Source of the DNA: CAVRIA01 sp963721115
GTDB taxonomy: Bacteria > Desulfobacterota > Binatia > HRBIN30 > CADEER01
Direction of reading: 5' to 3'
Length of the DNA stretch: 64,000 nt
Assembly: GCA_963721115.1 (NCBI GenBank)
Contig: CAVRIA010000017.1
Coordinates: 62,001-126,000, forward strand
Positions 50,157-60,979 of the stretch are shown in pieces. The position numbers and the translations under genes were made by a program. The notes under the pieces were generated by a model. The model had not been told where the DNA came from. It made no database searches and was given only the letters and a program-made list of their open reading frames with translations. The first letter of the stretch is position 1, and every line of letters starts with the position of its first letter.

Positions 50157-50894
50157 ATGGGCTCAGTCGTCGTCGTCATCCCCGCACGCTACGAGTCCAC
50201 ACGTCTCCCCGGAAAGCCTTTGGCCGATCTGCACGGCCAGCCCATGATTCGACGCGTATACGAGCGGGCTGCATCCGCGCCGGGAGTCGACCGAGTTCTG
50301 GTCGCCACCGACGACGACCGCGTCCGCGACGCGGTGCGGGCCTTCGGCGGCGAGGCGCTGATGACCAGTCGCGAGCACACCACGGGCACCGACCGCATCG
50401 CCGAGGTGGCCGCAGGTCTGGACGCCGGCGTGATCGTGAACGTGCAGGGGGACCTGCCGCTGCTCGACCCGCACATGGTGACCGCGGCGATCGCTCCCCT
50501 GCGGGCCGACGCTGCGCTTCCGATGTCCACGATCAGAACCCCCATCCGCTCGCGCGAGGAGCTGACGAACCCGAACGTCGTCAAGGTGGTCACCGATCGC
50601 GATGGCTTCGCCCTCTACTTCTCTCGCAGCCCGCTGCCGTTCTGGCGCGACGGCGTGCCCGCCGGCGTGCTGGCCCACAAGCACATCGGGCTCTACGCGT
50701 ACCGCCGCGACTTCCTGCTCTCGTTCGCCCGCCTGACTCCGACTGCTCTCGAGCAGGCGGAGAAGCTCGAGCAACTGCGCGCACTGGAATGGGGATTCCG
50801 GATCAAGGTAGCCGAGATCGCGGCTTCCTCAATCGAGGTGGACACGGTACAGGATCTGGAGCGGGCTCGTGCCGCGATCGGCGGCGGCGGATGA
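50157..50894 (+). CDS. kdsB: 3-deoxy-manno-octulosonate cytidylyltransferase (CMP-KDO synthetase)
   Basis: A 245-residue cytidylyltransferase that activates KDO with CTP for lipid A-core synthesis. Motifs: VVVIPARYESTRLPGKPLAD (CTP-binding), VLVATDDDRVRDAV, MTSREHTTGTDRIAEV, VNVQGDLPLLDPHMV (the family NVQGDEP with Leu in place of Glu-Pro), NVVKVVTDRDGFALYFSRSP, HKHIGLYAYRRDFLLSFARL and EQLRALEWGFRIKVAEI. The ATG at 50157 is fixed by the N-terminal motif, so the leader is very short. It is first in kdsB-pyrG-kdsA-kdsD; pyrG supplies the CTP. Confidence 0.95.
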   Translation: MGSVVVVIPARYESTRLPGKPLADLHGQPMIRRVYERAASAPGVDRVLVATDDDRVRDAVRAFGGEALMTSREHTTGTDRIAEVAAGLDAGVIVNVQGDLPLLDPHMVTAAIAPLRADAALPMSTIRTPIRSREELTNPNVVKVVTDRDGFALYFSRSPLPFWRDGVPAGVLAHKHIGLYAYRRDFLLSFARLTPTALEQAEKLEQLRALEWGFRIKVAEIAASSIEVDTVQDLERARAAIGGGG

Positions 50895-50973
50895 GTCCCG
50901 CTCTTTGTGCTTCGGGATCAGGGGGGCGCCGCCGCGGGTGGCGGACGGACGCGAACTCGTAAGGGAGGAGCCG

Positions 50974-52641
<1,668 letters not shown>

Positions 52642-52672
52642 CGCGGCGCCGCGCAGCGGAGGAGATCGGACG

Positions 52673-53507
52673 ATGTCGTCGACCCGAGAGATAGCCGTGG
52701 GACCGGTCCGCATCGGCGGCGGTCGTCCCTTCGTCTTCATCGGCGGCCCGTGCGTGATCGAAAGCCGCGACAGCGCCCTGCGACACGCCGAGGCGATCAA
52801 GCGCGTCGCCGATCGCGCCGGCGTGCCCTTCATCTACAAGTCGTCCTTCGACAAGGCCAACCGCACCTCGGTCTCGTCCTTTCGCGGTCCCGGTCTGCGA
52901 GGAGGGCCTCGACATTCTCGCCGCGGTGAAGCGCGAGATCGGCGTCCCCGTGGTCACCGACGTCCACGAGGCCGGCCAGGTGCGACGCGGTGGCGGAGGT
53001 GGTCGACCTGATGCAGACGCCGGCCTTCCTCTGTCGGCAGACCGACTTTCTCCTCGCCGTCGCCCGTCCGGGCAAGCCGGTCAACATCAAGAAGGGGCAG
53101 TTCCTGGCGCCCTGGGACATGGGACCGGTGCTGGAGAAGGTAGCGTCGACCGGCAACCGCAATCTGCTCGTCACCGAGCGCGGCGCCAGCTTCGGCTACA
53201 ACAATCTGGTCTCCGACATGCGGTCACTGGTCGCCATGGCGCGTTTCGGTTATCCGGTCGTGTTCGACGCCGGGCACAGCGTGCAGCTTCCGGGCGGGCA
53301 GGGCAGCGCGTCGGGCGGACAGCGCGAGTTCATCCGGCCTCTGGCCCGCGCCGCCGTGGCCGTGGGCATCGACGCGTTGTTCCTCGAGAGCCACGAGGAT
53401 CCCGATCGCGCGCCTTGAGCGACGGTCCCAACTCGTATCGAGTGGACGATCTTCCCACCTTGCTGAGCGAACTGAGGCGAATCGATGCCGTTTCCAAAGA
53501 AAGCTAG
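52673..53507 (+). CDS. kdsA: 3-deoxy-8-phosphooctulonate synthase (KDO-8-P synthase; frame interrupted)
   Basis: Repaired length 276 residues. KdsA condenses arabinose-5-phosphate and PEP. Motifs: PFVFIGGPCVIESRDSALRH, FIYKSSFDKANRTSVSSFRG, VKREIGVPVVTDVHE, VVDLMQTPAFLCRQTDFLLA, KPVNIKKGQFLAPWDM, NLLVTERGASFGYNNLVSDM, VVFDAGHSVQLPGG and ALSDGPNS near the end. Breaks at 52895-52898, 52980-52983 and two close together at 53404-53411 are extra bases after third positions. The gene overlaps the kdsD start by 23 nt. The CRQTD motif is as in metal-dependent KdsA enzymes (class not certain). Confidence 0.93.
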
Positions 53508-54499
53508 GCGCCCCGCGCGCGTCCGGCGGGCCAACGAGAGCGACGCCGTGCGCCAGGCGCGGCGCGTTCTGGCGCTCGAAGCGGAGGGAATCGCCGCCGT
53601 CAGCAGCCGGCTCGACGAGCGCTTCGATCGCGCCGTCCGGATACTCGCCTCGTGCGAGGGCAAGGTGGTCGTGACCGGCATCGGCAAGTCCGGTCTGATC
53701 TGCCGCAAGATCGCCGCGACGCTGGCCAGCACAGGAACGGCGGCCACCTTCCTGCACGCCGCCGAGGCCGTTCACGGGGATTTCGGTCTGGTCGGCAAGG
53801 GTGACGTCATCGTCGCCATCTCGCACAGCGGCGAGACCGAGGAGCTGCTGCGGCTGCTGCCGCTGGTGAAGCGGCACGACCTGCCGCTCATCGCGATCAC
53901 GGGACGCCCCGCAGTCGACGCTGGGCCGCGGCGCCGACGTGGCGCTGGACGCCAGCGTGCCGGAGGAGGCCTGTCCGCTCGGCCTGGCGCCGACGGCGAG
54001 CACGACGGCGGCACTGGCTCTCGGCGACGCTCTGGCCGTGGCTCTGTTTCAGCGCAACGGCTTCACCGAGGAGGACTTCGCTCTCCTTCATCCCGCCGGC
54101 AGCCTCGGCCGGCGGCTCCTCAAGGTTCAAGATCTGATGCATATGGGTCAACAGCTTCCCCTGGTTCGTCCGGACACCCACCTCGCCGAGAGCGTGATGG
54201 AAATCAGCCAGAAGCGACTCGGGGTGACCGGCGTCGTCGACGCGGACGGCAAGCTCGTCGGGATCATCACCGACGGCGATCTGCGGCGTGGCTTGCAGCG
54301 GACGACGGAGATTCACCGCCTCTGCGCCGCGGACCTGATGACCGGCAATCCGAAGACCATCCAGGGCGGCGCACTGGCGGCCCGCGCCGTCGCCGAGATG
54401 GAGCGCTTCAGCATCACCTCGCTGTTCGTGGTCGACGAGTCCGGCCGGCCGAACGGCATCATCCACCTGCACGACCTGCTCAAGTCGGGGGTGACCTGA
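53485..54499 (+). CDS. kdsD: Arabinose-5-phosphate isomerase (frame interrupted once)
   Basis: Repaired length 337 residues. KdsD/KpsF interconverts ribulose-5-P and arabinose-5-P, the KdsA substrate. The SIS domain has KVVVTGIGKSGLICRKIAAT, STGTAATFLHAAEAVHGDFG, VIVAISHSGETEELLRLLP and EEACPLGLAPTASTTAALAL, then FALLHPAGSLGRRLLKVQDL. A CBS pair follows (about 205-337: VMEISQKRLGVTGVVDADGK, RFSITSLFVVDESGRPNGII). One break at 53908-53911 (CCCG). It directly follows kdsA, as in many LPS operons, but kdsC, lptA and lptB are not seen downstream. Confidence 0.93.
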
Positions 54500-54548
54500 T
54501 CTCGCCGTCCCTCACTTCTTGCCCCCGTCCGCTCCCGCTGGCCTTTGC

Positions 54549-55539
54549 ATGAGCCTGCGCCGCTTGTACAAGTCCTCGCCGCGCCTGCGCCGCGCCATCC
54601 GCAGGCGCAAGAACGCCGCCACGTTCTGGATCGCGCGCCTGGCGCTGTGGCTGCCGCGACAGGTCGGTCTGGAGCGCGCCCTGGCGTGGAGCGACCGCGT
54701 CGGGGATCTCGCCTTCTCACTGATGCACCAGACCCGCCGGCTGGCCCTCGAGCACATCGAGGTGGCCCTCGGCGACGAGCTGTCGCCGGCGGCGCGCGAG
54801 CAGATCGTGCGGGCCTCCTTCCGCAACATCGCCCGCTCGTTCTGCGAGCTGGCGAAGTTCGACGAGATCCGCCCGCGCCTCGAGGAGTATGTCGAGGTCG
54901 AGGGCTGGCAGAACATCGACGGGGTGCGCGAGGCGGGCCGGGGCGCGATCGCCATCACCGGGCACATCGGCAACTGGGAGATCCTGGCGGCATACTTCGC
55001 ACTGCGGGGCATTCCGGTCGGCGCCGTGGCGCGGCGGATCCACGAGCCCCGCCTAAACCAGCTGATCGTCGACTTTCGGGCTCGCCAGGGCGTCGAGACG
55101 ATCCTGCGCGAGAGCCCGGGGGCCAGCCGGCAGATCCTGAATATCCTCAAAAACAGGGGCGTCCTGGCCATGCTGATCGACCAGGACACCAAGGCACCGT
55201 CCGTATCGGTACCGTTCTTCGGCCGCCAGGCCCGCACGCCCGCGGCGGCGGCGGCGCTCGCCATCCGCCGCAACCTGCCCGTCGTGCCGATCTTCGCCCA
55301 GCGCCGTCCCCAGGGCGGTCACCGGTTGATTCGTGCTATCGCCCATCTACCCGCCGCACACGGGGGACCGCCGGCGCGACATTCTGGAGATGACCGGCGT
55401 CTTCAACCGGGTCCTGGAGGAGAGGGTGCGCAAGAACCCGGCCGAGTGGGTCTGGTGGCATCGCAGGTGGCGGCGCGCGCCTGTCCCTAATCTTGATCTG
55501 GACCCTGAAATAAAATACTCGAATCCTATCCAGCCGTGA
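54549..55539 (+). CDS. LpxL/LpxM-family lysophospholipid acyltransferase 1 (frame interrupted once)
   Basis: Repaired length 329 residues. Family features: an N-terminal hydrophobic/basic anchor (NAATFWIARLALWLPRQVGL), the catalytic HX4D/E-type motif ITGHIGNWEILAAY, RIHEPRLNQLIVDFRARQGV, GVLAMLIDQDTKAPSVSVPF, and the ending RKNPAEWVWWHRRWR. Such enzymes add secondary acyl chains to KDO-lipid A at the inner membrane. The break at 55332-55335 joins HRLIR with LSPIYPPHTGDRRRD. It is downstream of the KDO genes and 16 nt upstream of a ferritin-like gene, and a second LpxL homologue follows that. Confidence 0.88.
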
Positions 55540-55555
55540 CATACGGAGGAAACCG

Positions 55556-56130
55556 ATGGCAACCGATCCACGAATCTTCGAGTTGATGAGCTACTACCGC
55601 GACGCGGAGCTGCATGGAGCCAACCTGTTGCTGCGGCTGATGAAGCTGATGGACGATCCCGACGTACAGGTGAAGCTCGCGCTGCACCTGTCCGAAGAGA
55701 CTCATCACGCCTGGCTGTGGACGAAGCGGATCACGGATCTGGGCGGCAAGCCGGTCAAGGTGCTCGATGGTTATCAGACCCGGATCGGAAGAAGGACCGT
55801 GCCCCGGACGTTGCTCGATCTCCTCGCTCTCACGGTCGTCGTCGAGGAGCGTTCCTTCGACCGTTATCAGGAGCACGCGGCACGGCCGGACATCGACGAC
55901 GAGACGCGCAACATCCTGAAGGAAGTCACCAAGGACGAGAAGTGGCACATCTCCTGGGTCAAGCAGAAGCTCTTCGAGCTGGCGGCCGAGGAGGCGGCGA
56001 GGGCGGCAAGGAGAAGGCCGAGGCCGCGATGGAGAAGTACCGCGAGATCGACCGCGAGGTGTACGCCGCCCTGCGGGCGAAGGAGCTCGCGGCCTTTGCT
56101 GAGCCGGCGCCACCTCCAGCCGCCGGGTAG
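55556..56130 (+). CDS. Ferritin-like di-iron domain protein (frame interrupted near C-terminus)
   Basis: Repaired length about 190 residues. A four-helix bundle with likely iron ligands: DAELHGANLLLRLMKLM (Glu in helix 1), LHLSEETHHAWLWTKRITDL (ExxH pair), VVEERSFDRYQEHAA (helix 3 Glu) and KDEKWHISWVKQKLFELA (ExxH). This is a ferritin-like/rubrerythrin-type pattern; function may be iron storage, peroxide reduction or an oxygenase. A helical tail (MEKYREIDREVYAALRAKEL) ends in Pro/Ala. The break at 55997-56004 changes the frame twice. It is sandwiched between two LpxL-type acyltransferases, which is unusual. Confidence 0.78.
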
Positions 56131-56160
56131 CGCGTCGTCTTCCCGTTCCCGAGGCCGGCG

Positions 56161-57135
56161 GTGAAGGCGGTGGAGGCTTCCACCTCGAGCCGGCCGGAGG
56201 CGCGGGCGACGCCGGAGCGGCCGAGCTGGAATGACCGGCTGGAGCTGGTCCTGTTCGTCGCCGCCTACGGGCTGCTCGCCGCCCTGCCCCGCCGGATGGC
56301 GTTCCGCCTCGGGACGTTCCTCGGGGACCTCTTCTATCTGCTCGATCGCCCCGATCGGCGGACGGCGCTGCGCAGCCTCGCCATCGCCTTTCCGGAGAAG
56401 ACCGAGGCCGAGAGGCTGGCCATTCTGCGGGCCTCGTGCCGGAACCTGGGTCGGCTCGCCGCCGAGGTGAGTCACCTCGTCGAGCTCTCGCCCGAGTCGG
56501 TCGGCGATTACGTCCGCATCGAGGATCCCGAGACCTGGAGCCGGGCGATCGATCTCGCAAGGGAGCGCGGCGGTCTGATCCTCACCGGTCACTTCGGCAA
56601 CTGGGAGCTACTTGCCTACGCGCATGGCCTGCTCGGTCACCCGGTCACGCTGGTGCACCGCCCGATGCGCAACCACCTGGTCGACGAGCGAATCACCCGG
56701 CTGCGGGCGCGGGCGGGAACCCGCTCGATTCCGAAGAAGTTCGCCGCCAAGGCGGCGTTGCGAGCGCTGCTCCGGCACGAGCTGGTCGCCATCCCGGCCG
56801 ACCAGAACCAGACCCGGCGCGACGGGGTGTTCGTCGAGTTCTTCGGCGTGACGGCGTCGAGCACGCCGGGGTTGGCGCGCCTCGCCATGCTCACCGGCGC
56901 GTCGGTCGTGCCCGTTTTCCTGGTTCGGCAGGGCGAGAGCGAGTACCACCGCCTGGTGGTTCTGCCGCCGCTCGAGATGGTGGACAGCGGCGACAAGCAG
57001 TCCGACATCGTCACCAACACGCAGCGCTGCCAGGCGGTCCTCGAGCGCATGGTGCGTCAGTATCCGGAGCAGTGGATCTGGTTCCACAAGCGCTGGCGCA
57101 CCCAGCCGCTCGGAGCGCCGAAGCTCTACACCTGA
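56161..57135 (+). CDS. LpxL/LpxM-family lysophospholipid acyltransferase 2
   Basis: A 324-residue protein with GTG start at 56161. It has an N-terminal anchor (RLELVLFVAAYGLLAALPRR), then LGTFLGDLFYLLDRPDRRTA, the catalytic motif LTGHFGNWELLAYAH, LVHRPMRNHLVDERITRLRA, ELVAIPADQNQTRRDGVFVE and QYPEQWIWFHKRWRTQP. It is a second lipid A secondary-acyltransferase homologue, distinct from the first. The pair could add two secondary acyl chains, or one may act on another lipid. It is the last plus-strand gene of the LPS block, convergent with the aminotransferase operon. Confidence 0.9.
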   Translation: MKAVEASTSSRPEARATPERPSWNDRLELVLFVAAYGLLAALPRRMAFRLGTFLGDLFYLLDRPDRRTALRSLAIAFPEKTEAERLAILRASCRNLGRLAAEVSHLVELSPESVGDYVRIEDPETWSRAIDLARERGGLILTGHFGNWELLAYAHGLLGHPVTLVHRPMRNHLVDERITRLRARAGTRSIPKKFAAKAALRALLRHELVAIPADQNQTRRDGVFVEFFGVTASSTPGLARLAMLTGASVVPVFLVRQGESEYHRLVVLPPLEMVDSGDKQSDIVTNTQRCQAVLERMVRQYPEQWIWFHKRWRTQPLGAPKLYT

Positions 57136-57182
57136 ATGCCGGGGCGCGCACCCTCTACCGGCGTCCCACGCCGAGGCGCCGA

Positions 57183-58389
57183 TCATGCCGGCAACGTGCT
57201 CAGCACCTCGTCGATCGTTTCCAGGGCCCGCTCGCTCTCCTCGTCGCTCATGACGAGCGGCGGCGCCAGGCGGACGACGGTGTCCCGATGCAGTGTCCAG
57301 TTGAGGATCAGGCCGCGCTCGAATGCCGCGCGGCAGAAAAGGCGCACGACCTCGGGGCTCGCCAGCTCCAGACCGATCAGTAGACCGCGCCCGCGCACCT
57401 CCCGCAGGGCCTCGCCAGCGCGGGCGCCGAGGCGGCGTCGCCAGATCTCGCCGAGGCGCGTCGCGCGCTCGCACAGGCGCTCCCGCTCCGTGTACGCGAG
57501 GGCGGCAAGGCCCGCGGCACACGACAGCGGGTGGCCGCCGAATGTCGTCACGTGGGCGAGCGGAGGGTCGTGGGAGAGCGTCGCCATGACTTCCGGACGG
57601 GAGACGAACGCCCCCAGGGGCAGACCACCGCCGAGCGCTTTGGCCAGAACCAGGACGTCGGGCGCGACCTCCCAGTGTTCGCCGGCGAACCAACGGCCGG
57701 TGCGGCCGAGCCCGGTCATCACCTCGTCGAAGACGAGCAGCGTTCCGACCGCGTCGCAACGCGCCCGCAGGGCGGGAAGAAAATCGGCGCCCGGAACGCG
57801 CACGCCGCCTTCCCCCTGGATCGGCTCGACGATCGCCGCCGCCACGGTCTCGTCGATCCCCTTCAACGGCGGGATCTCGTCGAACGGCAGAAACTCCACG
57901 TCGGCCAGTAGGGGCTCGAACGGGTTTGCGGTAGATGGCGCTGTCACAGACCGAGAGAGCGCCGAGCGTATCGCCGTGGTAGCCGCCCCGGAAGGCGACG
58001 AAGCGCTTGCGCCCGGTGAACTTGCGCGCCACCTTCAGCGCTCCCTCGACGGCCTCGGCTCCGCTATTGGTGAAGAACGTCACGGACAGGTCGCCGGGCG
58101 TGATCTCCGCCAGTCGCCGCGCCAGCCGCACCTGCGGCTCTTCGACCGCCTCGCCGTACACCAGCACATGCAGGTAGAGATCGGCCTGGGCGCGAACGGC
58201 GGCCACCACCTCGGGGTTGGCGTGACCGACGCTGGCGACGCCGATCCCGGAGAGCAGGTCGAGATACTCGCGGCCGCTCGTATCCCACACCTTCACGCCT
58301 CGCGCCCTCGCCACCTCGATGCCGAGGGGATCCGGTGACGTCTGGCAGACGAAGCGGAGAAAGTCCTCGTGCAGTGCGCTTCGCGCCAT
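57183..58389 (-). CDS. Class III PLP aminotransferase (frame interrupted once)
   Basis: Repaired length 401 residues. Fold-type I class III features: REYLDLLSGIGVASVGHANP, FFTNSGAEAVEGALKVARKF, FRGGYHGDTLGALSV, VEPIQGEGGVRVPGADFLPA, LLVFDEVMTGLGRTGRWFA and the PLP-Lys segment LVLAKALGGGLPLGAFV, then TTFGGHPLSCAAGLA. It resembles acetylornithine/BioA/omega-aminotransferases, which transaminate amines or aldehydes. The break at 57921-57924 (minus CCCG) splits it. The ATG at 58389 is 2 nt after the luxC stop, so it belongs to the luxE-luxC operon. I infer that it may aminate the aldehyde made there. Confidence 0.88.
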
Positions 58390-58391
58390 CG

Positions 58392-59714
58392 TCACACCGT
58401 CCGAGCCAGCCAGTCCGCCACCCGCGGGCGACCGCCCTGGCGCCAGGCGAGCGGCGGGCGCTGCATCTCGCCCAGCTCGCAGACTCGGTGCACACCGCAT
58501 CGACCCAAAACGTCGGCGCATTCTCGGCGCCGAGACGACACTGCCCCCACCCCGGCAGCCTCCAGGACTCGGCGGCCGGGCGAGAGCACGCCGACCAGAT
58601 CGGCGACTCGGGCGAGCGGGAAGAGGCGCAGAGTGCGACCGAGCGGCGTCGGGCCGAAGGCGGCTTCCGCTTCGACGACTACCGTCCCGTCGCTGGTGTC
58701 GCCGGAGGTGAAGAGCGCGACGCGCTGTCCGGCGATCTGTCGCCACTCGGCGTCGTCGCGAAAACGGCGCCGCGCGATGCGCTCCTCGACGCTCGCTTGG
58801 CCGGCGGGCAAGTACGACGCGACGGAACGCAGGGCCGCCGCCACACCCTCCCCGAAGCGGACCGCCTCGTCGAAGCTGCCCTCGACGTAGCAGGCCTGGG
58901 GCGACAGACAGCCGTGCTGGTCCCAGAGAGCGACGTCGAGCGCCAGCGCCTTTGCTGCCGCGCGTGCTGCGGTGGTGTCCCGCAGAACCTCTGCCGTCAC
59001 CAGGGCGAGGCTGATCTTGTGCCCGTACCCGATGAAACGACCGTTTACTCGGGTACGAATGTCTTCGATCGTCCCGTCGTCGCCGAGGGCGACCACCACG
59101 TCGGCGGCGGCGAACGCGGCTACCTCGCACAGCCGCTCGCCGCCGGTCCAGTAGCAGGCCGCCGTACACGCTCCCAGCTCCGGGTCGACTTCGGCGATCG
59201 AGCGCGCGAACAGAGCCGGGAAGACGCGATCCCCGCGCGCGGCCTTGAGCAACGCCGCCGACTTGACCGCCAGCGTCAGCACTGTGGGGACGGCGGCCAA
59301 CCCAGGCAGATTGCCCGACAGGATGTGCACCACCAGGGCGGGACTGCGCCACCCGCCGCCCTTCGCCCCCGCGTCCAACGCGTGGCGATCTCCCAGCTCG
59401 GCACCGAGCAGGTCGCCGACCGCGGGAGCCCGCAGGGGCTCGATCATGAAGGGCAAGCCGAAGCGGATCATCTCGGGAGAGAATCCCGTCGCCGCCGGCA
59501 ACGCCGCCTCGGCCGTAAGGCGCCACTCGGACTGCGGTTGCAGCCATTTCTCCACCGCGATCGCCAGGCGCGCCAGCAGGTCATCGGTCGAGCGCTTCGC
59601 CAGGCGCTCTCGAGCCGCGCGCAGCCGCGGGAGAAGCTCGCCGAGCTGGCGGGGGTCGATGCGGGGCGCCTCGACGGGGGCACTGGCCGCCTCGGCCGTC
59701 AAGCCGCGTTCCAC
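58392..59714 (-). CDS. Acyl-CoA/acyl-protein reductase, LuxC family
   Basis: A 440-residue LuxC-type fatty acid reductase. It makes an aldehyde from an acyl-enzyme thioester with NADPH and is related to aldehyde dehydrogenases. Visible features: LVVHILSGNLPGLAAVP (LuxC hallmark), VKSAALLKAARGDRVFPALF, CTAACYWTGG, DVVVALGDDGTIEDIRTRVN, RFIGYGHKISLALVT and the active-site Cys269 in LWDQHGCLSPQACYV. GTG 59714 overlaps luxE by 16 nt; TTG 59702 (TTGA overlap) is an alternative start. No luciferase (luxAB) is present, so a role in another aldehyde-using pathway is expected. Confidence 0.88.
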   Translation of the reverse strand: MERGLTAEAASAPVEAPRIDPRQLGELLPRLRAARERLAKRSTDDLLARLAIAVEKWLQPQSEWRLTAEAALPAATGFSPEMIRFGLPFMIEPLRAPAVGDLLGAELGDRHALDAGAKGGGWRSPALVVHILSGNLPGLAAVPTVLTLAVKSAALLKAARGDRVFPALFARSIAEVDPELGACTAACYWTGGERLCEVAAFAAADVVVALGDDGTIEDIRTRVNGRFIGYGHKISLALVTAEVLRDTTAARAAAKALALDVALWDQHGCLSPQACYVEGSFDEAVRFGEGVAAALRSVASYLPAGQASVEERIARRRFRDDAEWRQIAGQRVALFTSGDTSDGTVVVEAEAAFGPTPLGRTLRLFPLARVADLVGVLSPGRRVLEAAGVGAVSSRRRECADVLGRCGVHRVCELGEMQRPPLAWRQGGRPRVADWLARTV

Positions 59715-60769
59715 TCCGCCGCCCCGAGGGAACAGCCCCGCGTCTCGGCGCCGGCGGCCCTGCCGAGCAGCTCGAAGCCGTCGCCACTGGCGCACCCGAC
59801 GTCCTCACTGAGCACGGCCATCGCGGTGCCTGCGTTGGCCAGGTCGAAATGGCAGAGCAGACCCCGGCCGCCTTCCTCGACGGGCCGAAGAGTCGACGCG
59901 TCGAGCACCAGAGTGCGCACCCAGTGGGGGCCGACCTTGTGGCGCCGAACGTGCCGGCCGCGAAAGCGCTCCGCAACGACGTTGTCGTAGAACTGACTCG
60001 ACAGCTCCGCCATCCCGTATTCGTTGACAACGAAGTATCCCGGGATCGCAAAGGCGTTCCAGCACGCGTGCAGCAGGCCGTTGCGCGACATTGGCCGCGG
60101 AGCCCCTTTGTCGCCGCCGGTGTCCATCAGCCGGCTCCCGTGCGGCAGGCGAAAGCGGCGCCGGCGCTGCGCGAGAGCGTCAAGCGCCCGAATCAGGGCC
60201 GCTGTGGTGCTCATGAGGCACACGAGCCGGCCGCTCGCTTCCGCTTCCCCGAGCCGTGAGGATAGACACTCCACGTCGAGCCCATCCGGCCCCACTACAT
60301 ACGCGCTTCCGTCGTCGGCGAGATCCTCCATGGCCCACGCCACCATCTGCGAAAGCGACGAATCCGGGCTTTCGGCGACGGGCGGAATCAGGGAGACCAA
60401 CTGCATCCGCACGACGTCGGGACACAGGAAGGTACGCAGGCCGGAGAGGGCGGACTGCCGATAGAGGCGCAGGTCCGGCAACCGATGTCGCGAGCGCTCG
60501 CCCGGACCGGCCGTCGTACCGGTCGAGAGAAACGTGCGCTGCGGCGGTCCGCAACAGAGGTCCGCCACCCTGAAGGCCTGAATCGGAACGGCGGGCACGT
60601 CCTGCCATCGGCGGACGGAGTCGGGTGTCCGAGCGCGGACGGTACAGAAGCGGCGATAGGCCTCGCAGGTCGCGAACTGGTGAGCGAACACGTCGAGAGC
60701 GAGCTCGTCGAAGGAGGCGGTGTCGGGATCGACGATGTAGCGGAGCACCCGGTCGTACAAGGGCGGCAC
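59699..60769 (-). CDS. Acyl-protein synthetase, LuxE family
   Basis: A 356-residue ANL-superfamily enzyme of LuxE type, starting with GTG 60769. In Vibrio, LuxE activates fatty acids with ATP and transfers the acyl group to LuxC. Motifs: RFCTVRARTPDSVRRWQDVP, VPIQAFR, the P-loop-like FLSTGTTAGPGERSRH, MDTGGDKGAPRPMSR, FVVNEYGMAELSSQFYDNVV and WVRTLVLDASTLRPVEEGGR. It is the first gene of luxE-luxC-aminotransferase. In non-luminous bacteria, such pairs make aldehydes for other lipid or natural-product chemistry. Confidence 0.88.
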   Translation of the reverse strand: MPPLYDRVLRYIVDPDTASFDELALDVFAHQFATCEAYRRFCTVRARTPDSVRRWQDVPAVPIQAFRVADLCCGPPQRTFLSTGTTAGPGERSRHRLPDLRLYRQSALSGLRTFLCPDVVRMQLVSLIPPVAESPDSSLSQMVAWAMEDLADDGSAYVVGPDGLDVECLSSRLGEAEASGRLVCLMSTTAALIRALDALAQRRRRFRLPHGSRLMDTGGDKGAPRPMSRNGLLHACWNAFAIPGYFVVNEYGMAELSSQFYDNVVAERFRGRHVRRHKVGPHWVRTLVLDASTLRPVEEGGRGLLCHFDLANAGTAMAVLSEDVGCASGDGFELLGRAAGAETRGCSLGAAEWNAA

Positions 60770-60979
60770 GGCGGGAGGCTAGCACGAGGGGCCGAGCGAC
60801 GAAACAAGCCGGGCAGCCGCGGGGAGTCTTGCAATTCTTCGACTGCAGGGGGAAATAGTCAGCAGTTGCGCAAAGCCTCGACTGGAAATCTGCGGCTTGA
60901 CACGCCCCCTTGCGAGCGCCAGCATCTTCGGTACGGGGCGGGTCAACACAGGGTCGAGGCGAGAGAAGGAAAGACACCC

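Noticed and set aside
56608..59547. Long minus-strand open frame covering lpxL2, the aminotransferase and luxC
   Set aside because: Only the middle segment matches the aminotransferase N-terminal half; the remainder is low-complexity shadow coding opposite or out of frame to real genes.
58392..60769. Bioluminescence (lux) operon
   Set aside because: Only luxE and luxC homologues are present; luxA, luxB and luxD are missing, and the third gene is an aminotransferase.
60897..60925. Promoter for the LamG gene (TTGACA at 60897)
   Set aside because: No acceptable -10 hexamer at 16-18 bp spacing, so it is mentioned only within the gene entry.
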